Positions 1 through 5,192 of a stretch of 5,876 nt of DNA are shown piece after piece (the stretch's first letter is position 1; each line of letters begins with the position of its first letter). The notes beneath the pieces are model-generated. The model was not told the origin of the DNA. It saw nothing but the letters and a program-made list of their open reading frames with translations, and did no database searches. This DNA comes from Saprospiraceae bacterium (GTDB taxonomy: Bacteria > Bacteroidota > Bacteroidia > Chitinophagales > Saprospiraceae). Made by a program: the position numbers and the translations under genes. Where the stretch lies: assembly GCA_023300835.1 (NCBI GenBank), contig JALZVB010000074.1:1-5876 (forward strand). Reading direction: 5' to 3'.

Positions 1-326
1 TGATAAATTATTCATTCCAATAAGTGTGATGATTGAAGGTTGTACGGTTCTTTAATACCAATTTACCTTTAAGCTACTGTATAAGATTCTATTAAAATAT
101 GTGCGGCATTCTGAAGTTAAACTGGTATAAATGGAGAAAGGTCAATGAAATGGAAGCCTTACGGTTACCATAAAAAATGGTTTAGGAGATAGCTTTATAC
201 ATTATGTATCAGAAACACTGCGTAATTGAAGAAAGAATATGGATCGCTCAGATCTATCGAAAAGAATACCTGTTCGATTTACCTATAAATCGGCTTTATA
301 TCAATAGTAACAAAAAGTAGCTTCTA
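1..326. other. Non-coding stretch at the left edge
   Basis: No convincing gene is visible in these 326 bases. A short plus-strand frame open from the window edge (2-55) could be the last 17 codons of a gene starting outside the window, but this is too short to support. The stretch is AT-rich and holds small inverted repeats: ACCAT/ATGGT around 167-181, ATACAT/ATGTAT at 197-209, and a 7-bp stem at 275-292 that is listed separately. A 15-codon frame at 145-192 is discussed as a finding. I see no tRNA, rRNA or riboswitch-like architecture. Confidence 0.6.
275..292 (-). terminator. Possible terminator hairpin downstream of the cvfB-like gene
   Basis: A perfect 7-bp inverted repeat, CGATTTA and TAAATCG, is separated by a 4-base loop and lies about 34 bases past the stop codon of the minus-strand cvfB-like gene. 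The stem is AT-rich and no clean U-tract follows it on the minus strand, so it is a weak match to an intrinsic terminator. Its position after the last gene of the VF530-cvfB unit is the main argument. It could equally be an incidental hairpin. Confidence 0.3.
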
Positions 327-1163
327 TCAATCATTCTTATAAATCCCTTCTTTCTCTAGCTTGATAATTTTCTGCTTGTAAAGGGCACCAATAGCTTTCT
401 TAAACAATTTCTTACTTATTCCGAATGTCTTTCTGATGTGCTCAGGGTCTGATTTGTCTGTAAATGGCAGAAAACCACCGCCTTTATCCAGTTTCTCTAG
501 GATCATCTGGGCATTAGGTTCTATATTTTGATGTCCTATAGAATCTATACTGATATCTATTTTGCCATCAGGCCTTATGGGTTTTATATAGCCATCCAGT
601 TGCTCACCTATATTGAGTAGTCTGTGGGTTTCATTTTTGTAGATCATCCCGACGTACATTTGATCGATAATCGCCTTGTAACCTAAGTCGGTTATGGCAC
701 TTACGAGGAGAGATACTTTCTGCCCTGTCTTGAGATTACCATCGGATGTTGATTCTAGTATACCATTTAACTTAGTTGTTCCGACTAGTCTTTCTGTGAG
801 TTCATCGAGATACATGTATACAATATGAGTTGTTTTAGGCTTGAGCTTATAAGCTTGATTTCTGAATGGAATAAACAATTGCTTATTCACTCCCCAGTCA
901 CAGAAAGCCCCATGCTCACTTACATCAAACACATGCAATGCCGCAAATTGACCCACCGTAAATACTGGCGTCTCAGTTGTTGCTACTTCAAGATCACTAG
1001 AATCACAATAGACAAATACCTTGATCTCGTCATCGATATCCATCTCATCTGTGATGTACTTTCTAGGGAAAAGGACTTCATTGTCCTCGTCATCTATAAG
1101 GTAAAACCCCTGAGGCATTTCTCTATTAATAGTAAGTACTTGATATTCTCCGATCTTGATCAT
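327..1163 (-). CDS. cvfB: CvfB-like S1 RNA-binding protein
   Basis: This 278-residue protein matches the CvfB/YitL family of S1-domain RNA-binding proteins in length and layout. Three S1-like beta-barrel stretches can be read: about residues 5-62, 70-131 (GAFCDWG pattern) and 146-206 (DLGYKAIID, then DGYIKPIRPDGKIDIS). A C-terminal winged-helix segment follows at about 217-275, with the hallmark GGGFLPFTDKSDPE and SKKLFKKAIGALYKQ runs. CvfB was named for a virulence role in Staphylococcus aureus, and its winged helix with S1 domain 3 binds RNA; the role in Bacteroidota is not established. It is expected in the cytoplasm. The ATG at 1163 starts directly at the first S1 strand (MIKIGEYQ), which supports the start. 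It lies 63 bases after the VF530-like gene on the same strand, so the two are probably co-transcribed. The family assignment is firm; the biological role is inferred. Confidence 0.9.
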   Translation of the reverse strand: MIKIGEYQVLTINREMPQGFYLIDDEDNEVLFPRKYITDEMDIDDEIKVFVYCDSSDLEVATTETPVFTVGQFAALHVFDVSEHGAFCDWGVNKQLFIPFRNQAYKLKPKTTHIVYMYLDELTERLVGTTKLNGILESTSDGNLKTGQKVSLLVSAITDLGYKAIIDQMYVGMIYKNETHRLLNIGEQLDGYIKPIRPDGKIDISIDSIGHQNIEPNAQMILEKLDKGGGFLPFTDKSDPEHIRKTFGISKKLFKKAIGALYKQKIIKLEKEGIYKND

Positions 1164-1226
1164 AGAGCTAAGCTAATTTTATTTTGACAATACACAGGAC
1201 TTGTTCTTTTTACTTTTACTGACTTG

Positions 1227-1463
1227 TTATTTCTTAAAGTCAGTATTCAGGTATAGACTTTCTACTTCATCTCTTGCCCAAGGTGTTCTTCTCAGAAATT
1301 TTAGACTAGATTTTATAGACGGATCCTTTTTAAAGCAATTAATACTTATAATTTCCCCTAGTTTCTTCCAGCCATAGTGCACTTCTAATTGAGCTACAAT
1401 ATCAGCTAATTTGACGCCATGCAATGGATTGTTAGGTTGAGAAGGGCTAGGATTATCGTTCAT
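1227..1463 (-). CDS. VF530 / DUF2132 family small DNA-binding-like protein
   Basis: This 78-residue protein carries the family signature almost unbroken: NNPLHG at residues 11-16, HYGW at 29-32, then a conserved block at about 43-71 (CF, DPSIKSSLKFLR, TPWAR, VESLY). These features identify the VF530 family (DUF2132), named after a Vibrio fischeri protein whose structure was taken to suggest DNA binding. No catalytic role is known. The first ten residues (MNDNPSPSQP) are polar and probably flexible, as is usual in the family. It sits 63 bases upstream of the cvfB-like gene on the same strand and is divergent from the gene at 1587, with 123 bases between the two starts. No clear Bacteroidota promoter could be read upstream on the minus strand, although the region is very AT-rich and contains a repeated 12-mer. 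Family confidence is high; function is essentially unknown. Confidence 0.9.
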   Translation of the reverse strand: MNDNPSPSQPNNPLHGVKLADIVAQLEVHYGWKKLGEIISINCFKKDPSIKSSLKFLRRTPWARDEVESLYLNTDFKK

Positions 1464-1469
1464 ATTTTC

Positions 1470-1541
1470 GCTAAAAAGTGTATTATTCGAATATTAAATC
1501 TGTAAAATTTTAAAGGTATTTAAAATAAAGCTAAAAAGTGT
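1470..1541. repeat. Exact 12-bp direct repeat pair in a divergent promoter region
   Basis: GCTAAAAAGTGT occurs at 1470-1481 and again at 1530-1541, both on the plus strand, with starts exactly 60 bp apart. Between them lies the 10-bp palindrome TATTCGAATA (1484-1493). One copy is seven bases from the VF530-like start codon and the other abuts the candidate promoter of the gene at 1587. This arrangement would suit a regulator that binds both copies, but no binding factor can be named from the sequence. Confidence 0.45.
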
Positions 1542-1542
1542 T

Positions 1543-1575
1543 TTTGATTCTCTTCAACCTATTCCTATAATTTCG
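1543..1575 (+). promoter_or_regulatory. Candidate promoter for the 129-residue gene
   Basis: TTTG at 1543-1546 is followed, after 21 bases, by TAATTTCG at 1568-1575, which matches the Bacteroidota minus-7 box TAnnTTTG at all but one position. Transcription would begin only a few bases before the ATG at 1587, giving a very short leader. That closeness is a reason for caution. The TTTG directly follows the second copy of the 12-bp repeat. Confidence 0.3.
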
Positions 1576-1586
1576 GTTAACCCAAT

Positions 1587-1976
1587 ATGGATAATAAAGA
1601 GAGGTCGCAATCACTGCTCAGCCTAAGGCCAGAAATAAACTATAATGAAGATATTTCTGCCGAGCTAGAGAGTTTTCAGAACCATACAATTAGGCCTATT
1701 CTCAAGTTCCAACATCAATTGACAATACAATTGTTATATAGTAATAGGCTATATCCTAAAATAAGTAAACTAGAAGAGAGATCAGCTTACACAAAAGCCA
1801 TAAAGGAACTCTTAAGTAATGATAATGCAATCAGAAATCAACTTATAGGCATCGTATTGGGGATGATGACGGTGGAGGAATATACGGTCTATGAGACGCT
1901 GAAATCTGAGTACAAAAAACGTATATTCAGCATGCAAGCAAAGCGATACGTAGATACGCAATTCCCTTATGGTTAG
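1587..1976 (+). CDS. Conserved Bacteroidota protein of unknown function ('glyoxalase'-labelled family)
   Basis: This 129-residue, mostly helical and soluble protein resembles a small family common in Flavobacteriia and relatives that databases often label 'glyoxalase'. The shared features I recognise are an N-terminal LRPEI motif (13-17), a central FQNHTIRPILKFQHQL block (30-45) and a RNQLIGIVLGMMTVEEY block (83-99). None of the metal-binding His/Glu residues or beta-alpha-beta-beta-beta repeats of true glyoxalase I is apparent, so the label is probably an inherited misannotation. There is no signal peptide or membrane segment. The ATG at 1587 comes just ahead of the conserved LRPEI motif. 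It is a single-gene unit, divergent from the VF530-like gene and convergent with the pseudouridine synthase gene. I can place the family but not assign a function. Confidence 0.75.
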   Translation: MDNKERSQSLLSLRPEINYNEDISAELESFQNHTIRPILKFQHQLTIQLLYSNRLYPKISKLEERSAYTKAIKELLSNDNAIRNQLIGIVLGMMTVEEYTVYETLKSEYKKRIFSMQAKRYVDTQFPYG

Positions 1977-1990
1977 AAATAGAGAACCGA

Positions 1991-2030
1991 GTTAATAACG
2001 CATTTGCGATAAGCCGATTTTCTTAACCTG
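1991..2030. terminator. Possible bidirectional terminator between convergent genes
   Basis: The 56-base gap between the convergent stop codons contains CGCATTTGCG (1999-2008), a 4-bp GC-containing stem, nested inside GTTAA (1991-1995) and TTAAC (2023-2027). A short T-rich run (2018-2024) lies on the plus-strand side. The structure is modest, and it is proposed mainly because both neighbouring transcripts must end here. Confidence 0.3.
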
Positions 2031-2032
2031 TA

Positions 2033-2917
2033 TTACGCTTCCTCTCCAACAGCTTCTTTATTGAAAATCCTATTAAACTTAGTCGGTAGAGGTTGTTCTA
2101 CGTAGACAGTTTCACCTGATACAGGATGTTCAAACTTTAAACTATAGGCATGGAGATATAAGCCATTACCTTTACTATTGGTAGTGTCTGTGGCATACAT
2201 TTGTTCTCCGAATACAGGATTTCCCATTTCTGACATATGTACTCTCAGTTGATGTCTTCTTCCAGTTACGGGATTGAGTCTCACAAGATTGAGAGCTTTG
2301 TATTTGATAGACGCCATAGAGTTCTCAACATGATAATCTGTGTGGGCTTTTTTACCTTTGATTTCTTGATCTATTTTGCCTGACTGCTTTTCCATGTCAC
2401 CTACGGTTATTGCATAGTAGGTTTTTTCAATGGCTCTATTTTCAAACAGTTTATTGAGTGCTGTAATTGTGTTAGCCGTTTTGCCTATGAGTAAGACGCC
2501 ACTGGTAGGGTAGTCTAGACGATGAGCAGGTTGTGCTCGTTTGAGTGCATCAGGTTGTTTACTTTTTTTGAGACTTACTGGAAGTGCATTCTCTAGTGTT
2601 CTCCTCTTGTTTCCACTTACAATAAGGCCTGCCGGCTTATTGACTATGGCAAGATAATCATCCTCATATAGGACAATTAAATTGAGTTTTATTACGGGTT
2701 TGTTGACAAGTTTGGCGGCTAAGAGATCAATTGTTTCTCCTCCTTTTATAAAAAAACCAGACTGAGCAATGACATTATTAACCTTGACACGTTGCGCAGT
2801 AATGGCTTTTTTCATCCCTTTCTTAGTCGATACCGCGAGGAATATTCCTGGTACATAATCTGATAATCTTACTTTTTCAGTTAGTTCAGGTACAACGTGG
2901 GTTTCTAGAATTCTCAT
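2033..2917 (-). CDS. RluA-family RNA pseudouridine synthase with N-terminal S4-like domain
   Basis: This 294-residue enzyme converts specific uridines of rRNA or tRNA to pseudouridine. An S4-like RNA-binding segment occupies about residues 17-65 (KKGMKKAITAQRVKVNN, then a GGETIDLL end). The catalytic domain follows: motif I at 84-97 (YEDDYLAIVNKPAG), motif II at 132-140 (HRLDYPTSG) with catalytic Asp135, EKTYYAI at 164-170, and motif III at 217-228 (VTGRRHQLRVHM). The product ends with the usual LYLHAYSLKFEHPVSGE strand at 253-269. AHRLDxPTSGVLL resembles the motif of TruC-type tRNA enzymes, but TruC lacks an S4 domain, so the target uridine cannot be fixed and I give no gene symbol. The ATG at 2917 is supported by a promoter match about 40 bases upstream. 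The gene is divergent from the dehydratase gene and stands alone. It appears intact, with all catalytic motifs present. Confidence 0.9.
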   Translation of the reverse strand: MRILETHVVPELTEKVRLSDYVPGIFLAVSTKKGMKKAITAQRVKVNNVIAQSGFFIKGGETIDLLAAKLVNKPVIKLNLIVLYEDDYLAIVNKPAGLIVSGNKRRTLENALPVSLKKSKQPDALKRAQPAHRLDYPTSGVLLIGKTANTITALNKLFENRAIEKTYYAITVGDMEKQSGKIDQEIKGKKAHTDYHVENSMASIKYKALNLVRLNPVTGRRHQLRVHMSEMGNPVFGEQMYATDTTNSKGNGLYLHAYSLKFEHPVSGETVYVEQPLPTKFNRIFNKEAVGEEA

Positions 2918-2956
2918 ATAGGTCTAAGTAGCGCGATAAACTGTTAATAATTAGCA

Positions 2957-2986
2957 CAAAGATAACTTAATGGTTAGATAAACCAC
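2957..2986 (-). promoter_or_regulatory. Candidate promoter of the pseudouridine synthase gene
   Basis: Read on the minus strand, TATCTTTG (2964 to 2957) matches the Bacteroidota minus-7 box TAnnTTTG at every fixed position. Nineteen bases upstream is GTG (2986-2984), a one-base departure from the TTG upstream element. Transcription would start near 2950, leaving a leader of roughly 30 bases before the ATG at 2917. The perfect minus-7 box in an intergenic region of the right size makes this one of the better promoter calls here. Confidence 0.45.
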
Positions 2987-3013
2987 AGTCTTAATAATAA
3001 TGTCACTCACCTG

Positions 3014-3029
3014 TATGCAATTATGCAAT
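3014..3029. repeat. Tandem 8-mer upstream of the dehydratase promoter
   Basis: TATGCAAT occurs twice back to back (3014-3021 and 3022-3029), and a partial third copy, TTATGC, follows at 3033-3037... still upstream of the candidate minus-33 element at 3043. This is where an activator site would lie. The sequence alone does not identify a binding protein. Confidence 0.35.
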
Positions 3030-3042
3030 GGTTATGCTGTCC

Positions 3043-3073
3043 TTGATATCTTTCAATCAAATTTGTAGTTTTA
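3043..3073 (+). promoter_or_regulatory. Candidate promoter of the dehydratase-rof pair
   Basis: TTG at 3043-3045 and TAGTTTTA at 3066-3073 are separated by 20 bases. The downstream box matches TAnnTTTG except for the last base. The predicted start would fall near 3080, giving a leader of about 45 bases before the ATG at 3124. Spacing and position are good; the match is one base short of consensus. Confidence 0.4.
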
Positions 3074-3123
3074 AAAACAATTCTTAAATCTTAATTCCAA
3101 AAAAATAATCTCCATCTTGCTCT

Positions 3124-4074
3124 ATGACTAAAGACGACCTCATCCAGGCTCACATGCGAATAGCACCGTATATACATAAAACACCAGTACTTTCATCCTC
3201 GGCAATAAATAAGCAATCTGGAGCAAGTATATTCTTTAAGTGTGAAAATTTTCAGAAGATGGGCGCCTTTAAGATGAGAGGAGCCACCAATGCTATTCTG
3301 CAATTATCTGATCATGCGCAAGAAAGAGGCGTCGTAACACATTCGTCAGGTAATATGGCACAGGCCGTGTCTCTAGGGGCTAAACAATTAGGAATCACCG
3401 CTTATATCGTAATGCCTAGCAATGCACCAGCCGTTAAGAAGGCAGCCGTAAGAGAATACGGTGGAATTATTACGGAATGTTTTCCGAGCATGGAAGCAAG
3501 AGAGGCTGCTGTAGAAAAAATAATAGCTGATACAGGTGCCAGCTTTATACATCCATCGGACGATCTCAATGTAATTCTTGGCCAAGGAACAGCAGCAATG
3601 GAACTCATTGAAGAACATCCAGACCTTGATTATATATTGGTACCCGTAGGTGGTGGCGGATTATTAGCGGGAACAGCACTTGCTGCACATCACCTGTCTG
3701 ATAAGACACAAGTTATAGGTGGCGAACCCATGGAAGCGGATGATGCTTACCGCAGTCTAGAAGCAGGCAAGATTATGTATAACGAAACCGCAGATACCAT
3801 TGCAGATGGCCTCAGGACTCATCTTGGCCATATTAACTTTCCTATTATTCAGCAACATGTACATAGCATAATCAGGGTATCAGAAGCAGAAATCATATCT
3901 GCAATGCGTTTAATCTGGGAAAGAATGAAAATAATTATCGAGCCATCCTGTGCGGTTCCATTGGCTGCGGTACTTAAGGAAAGAAGCCGCTTTGTAGATC
4001 AACAACTCGGTATAATAATATCTGGCGGCAACGTAGATTTAACTAATTTGCCATTTAATAACTTGACTAAGTAA
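3124..4074 (+). CDS. PLP-dependent threonine/serine dehydratase or serine racemase-like enzyme
   Basis: This 316-residue fold-type II PLP enzyme should deaminate threonine or serine to the 2-oxo acid and ammonia, or racemise serine. Lys50 in GAFKMRGA is the PLP lysine. SSGN (74-77) supplies the cofactor-binding Asn77 and a serine equivalent to the catalytic Ser84 of human serine racemase. The phosphate loop is GGGG (176-179), and SGGN (300-303) contributes Ser300 to the pyridine nitrogen. Glu201, Ala205 and Asp207 (EPMEADD) have the spacing of the metal site of serine racemase. There is no C-terminal ACT regulatory domain, so it resembles the short catabolic or racemase type and not feedback-inhibited biosynthetic IlvA. 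Position 78, normally His in SSGNHAQ, is Met. The ATG at 3124 lies just before the first helix of the fold. A rof-like gene follows after 12 bases. The class is firm; dehydratase versus racemase is open. Confidence 0.88.
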   Translation: MTKDDLIQAHMRIAPYIHKTPVLSSSAINKQSGASIFFKCENFQKMGAFKMRGATNAILQLSDHAQERGVVTHSSGNMAQAVSLGAKQLGITAYIVMPSNAPAVKKAAVREYGGIITECFPSMEAREAAVEKIIADTGASFIHPSDDLNVILGQGTAAMELIEEHPDLDYILVPVGGGGLLAGTALAAHHLSDKTQVIGGEPMEADDAYRSLEAGKIMYNETADTIADGLRTHLGHINFPIIQQHVHSIIRVSEAEIISAMRLIWERMKIIIEPSCAVPLAAVLKERSRFVDQQLGIIISGGNVDLTNLPFNNLTK

Positions 4075-4086
4075 AATTGAATTGTA

Positions 4087-4341
4087 ATGAAAAACGAGAA
4101 GTATATTCCGATTAACTGCGATTTTGTAGATGTCATAGAACATTATGCCACACTCAGGGAGACTATACATCTGCATTACTTAGACGATCAAGTCCCTACT
4201 TGTATTATGACCCAGATAGAAACATGGATCAATAAAGGGGGAATTGAATATTTACGTCTCAAAAATCATGACCAACTTATACGCCTAGACCATATCCTTT
4301 CTATAAATGATCTGTCTCCAGATTCTAATTGTGTATTGTAA
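4087..4341 (+). CDS. rof: Rof-like protein (Rho-binding antiterminator family)
   Basis: This 84-residue protein resembles Rof (YaeO), the small Sm-like protein that binds the transcription terminator Rho and blocks its loading on RNA in Escherichia coli. The recognisable parts are YIPINCDFVDVIEHY at residues 6-20, matching the YxPINCDxxDxxE start of the family; a strand-rich middle ending in IEYLRLKN (53-60); and IRLDHILSI (65-73), equivalent to the LRLDKI region of Rof. Length is the same as the E. coli protein (about 84-86 residues). It is acidic in places and has no signal peptide. It starts 12 bases after the dehydratase stop and has no promoter of its own that I can see, so it is very likely co-transcribed. 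Binding to Rho is inferred from the family and not shown here. Distant similarity makes this slightly less certain than the other family calls. Confidence 0.78.
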   Translation: MKNEKYIPINCDFVDVIEHYATLRETIHLHYLDDQVPTCIMTQIETWINKGGIEYLRLKNHDQLIRLDHILSINDLSPDSNCVL

Positions 4342-4357
4342 CAGCTGGTAAGTAGTG

Positions 4358-4407
4358 GATAACTATATTTTCCGTCTTTTGAGGAAAGTAGATACGAGAT
4401 AGTCATC
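4358..4407. terminator. Possible bidirectional terminator between rof and higA
   Basis: The gap between these convergent genes contains a nested inverted repeat. The inner stem is TTTCC (4369-4373) with GGAAA (4383-4387) around a 9-base loop. The outer stem is GAT plus ACTAT (4358-4366) with ATAGT plus ATC (4399-4407), interrupted by internal bulges. The outer arm reaches the higA stop codon. The folding is imperfect and there is no long T-tract, so the call rests on position and symmetry. Confidence 0.3.
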
Positions 4408-4810
4408 ATGTTGTTGTTTGAAGCATTTTCTTACTCTTGACATTTTTTAACTTATAAGGTCTGCTAAAGGCTTCTGGTCTCATTGCAAATCTTTTTGATA
4501 ATTTGATCACCATATTTTTACTAATGTTTCTTCTGTACCTTAATATGTCACTAATAAGTTGTCGTGTTGTGTCTAATTGTCGCGCTAATTCTGCCTTACT
4601 AATATTTTCATCTTGCATAATTGAATCAAGTATTTCTACTGGGTTCATTTTTTTTATATAGGTTGACTTTCTACTATCGTATTCATCAATTAGAATTTCT
4701 AAGAGATCTATTTCGTCTTTAAATTTTTCTACATTTTCTATTCCTAGCTTTTCGTGTAATTCGCAATAATCATCGTATTGCTCAAGTGTTAATATTTTTT
4801 TATACTTCAT
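4406..4810 (-). CDS. higA: HigA-type antitoxin with Xre-family helix-turn-helix
   Basis: This 134-residue protein is the antitoxin of a HigBA type II module. It neutralises HigB by direct binding and usually represses its own operon. Residues 1-56 form a helical, acidic N-terminal region (LEQYDDYCELHEKL, then EIDLLEILIDEYD) typical of the longer HigA proteins seen in Bacteroidota. The helix-turn-helix lies at about 58-118: SKAELARQLDTTRQLISDIL (71-90) contains the turn and recognition helix, followed by RRNISKNMVIKLSKRFAMRPEAFSRPY. The ATG at 4810 follows the higB stop by 5 bases, so the two are translated from one transcript, with toxin before antitoxin as is characteristic of hig loci. The last eight residues or so (KKMLQTTT) are a variable tail. 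The likely operator is the pair of 17-bp repeats upstream of higB. Identification is strong. Confidence 0.9.
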   Translation of the reverse strand: MKYKKILTLEQYDDYCELHEKLGIENVEKFKDEIDLLEILIDEYDSRKSTYIKKMNPVEILDSIMQDENISKAELARQLDTTRQLISDILRYRRNISKNMVIKLSKRFAMRPEAFSRPYKLKNVKSKKMLQTTT

Positions 4811-4815
4811 ATCAT

Positions 4816-5151
4816 TTATTTTTTAAATATATCAACGAGACATACATCTATGTTGTCATATTCTTTATGAGTTCCTACAAATTTTATATACAAGACAACT
4901 TCAGTATCCCTGAACCAAAATCCACAAATCATTTTATATCGATTTCTACCAATGTTGAAAACAATCCGACTTCTTTGACCTTTTTTGCATGTTATTAGAT
5001 CTGCAGATTTGAATTGTCTTGTTATGTCTTGTGGTTGATTCCAATTTGAATAATTCAATTTTTCAAAAAATTCTTCAAAGTATTTTGCCATTAATAAATT
5101 ACGTTCTGTTATTTTTCTAACATTACTCTTTTTGATCAATCGGACATCCAT
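4816..5151 (-). CDS. higB: HigB-type mRNA interferase toxin
   Basis: This 111-residue protein belongs to the HigB_toxin family (RelE-like fold), ribosome-associated endonucleases that cut mRNA and stall growth when the antitoxin is lost. The family landmarks are all present: W37 with P40 and the DITRQFKSAD run (42-51), RIVFNIGRNRYKM (62-74), and FVGTHKEYDNID at 91-102, the strongest signature of the family. The basic residues in the middle strand (K56, K57, R60, R62, R69, R71, K73) suit RNA contact. Length is near the usual 95-110 residues, with an insertion KKGQRS at about 56-61. The start at 5151 places the first strand (VRLIKKSN) where family members begin. higA follows after 5 bases. No truncation or missing signature is seen, so the toxin is probably functional. 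Confidence 0.9.
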   Translation of the reverse strand: MDVRLIKKSNVRKITERNLLMAKYFEEFFEKLNYSNWNQPQDITRQFKSADLITCKKGQRSRIVFNIGRNRYKMICGFWFRDTEVVLYIKFVGTHKEYDNIDVCLVDIFKK

Positions 5152-5154
5152 GTC

Positions 5155-5185
5155 TAAATGTAAGCATAATGTTTGATGTAAGCAA
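5155..5185 (-). promoter_or_regulatory. Candidate higBA promoter, overlapping direct repeats
   Basis: Read on the minus strand, TTG (5185-5183) and TACATTTA (5162-5155) are separated by 20 bases, and the second box matches TAnnTTTG except at the last base. The predicted transcription start would fall at or next to the higB ATG (5151), implying a leaderless or nearly leaderless message, which is a reason for caution. The upstream box lies inside one repeat copy and the downstream box overlaps the edge of the other. Confidence 0.35.
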
Positions 5186-5192
5186 TATGTTT
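5158..5192. repeat. Tandem 17-bp direct repeats, probable higBA operator
   Basis: ATGTAAGCATAATGTTT (5158-5174) and ATGTAAGCAATATGTTT (5176-5192) match at 15 of 17 positions, differing only by a TA/AT swap, with a single G between them. The 18-bp period is close to two helical turns less three bases, so dimers could bind side by side. They begin six bases upstream of the higB start codon. HigA proteins repress their own operons, so HigA is the natural candidate ligand; this is inferred from family behaviour and position. Confidence 0.55.

Noticed and set aside
825..1187. Plus-strand open frame of about 120 codons opposite the cvfB-like gene.
   Set aside because: It is antisense to a clear, well-conserved gene, has no family resemblance, and its composition is what the reverse of the S1 gene would give.
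3388..3618. Two minus-strand open frames of about 68-76 codons inside the dehydratase gene.
   Set aside because: Both lie opposite the conserved PLP-binding region and show no recognisable protein features, so they are shadows of the real gene.
4786..4998. Plus-strand open frame of 70 codons across the higB-higA junction.
   Set aside because: It overlaps two confidently identified genes on the other strand and encodes a low-complexity aromatic-rich sequence with no family match.
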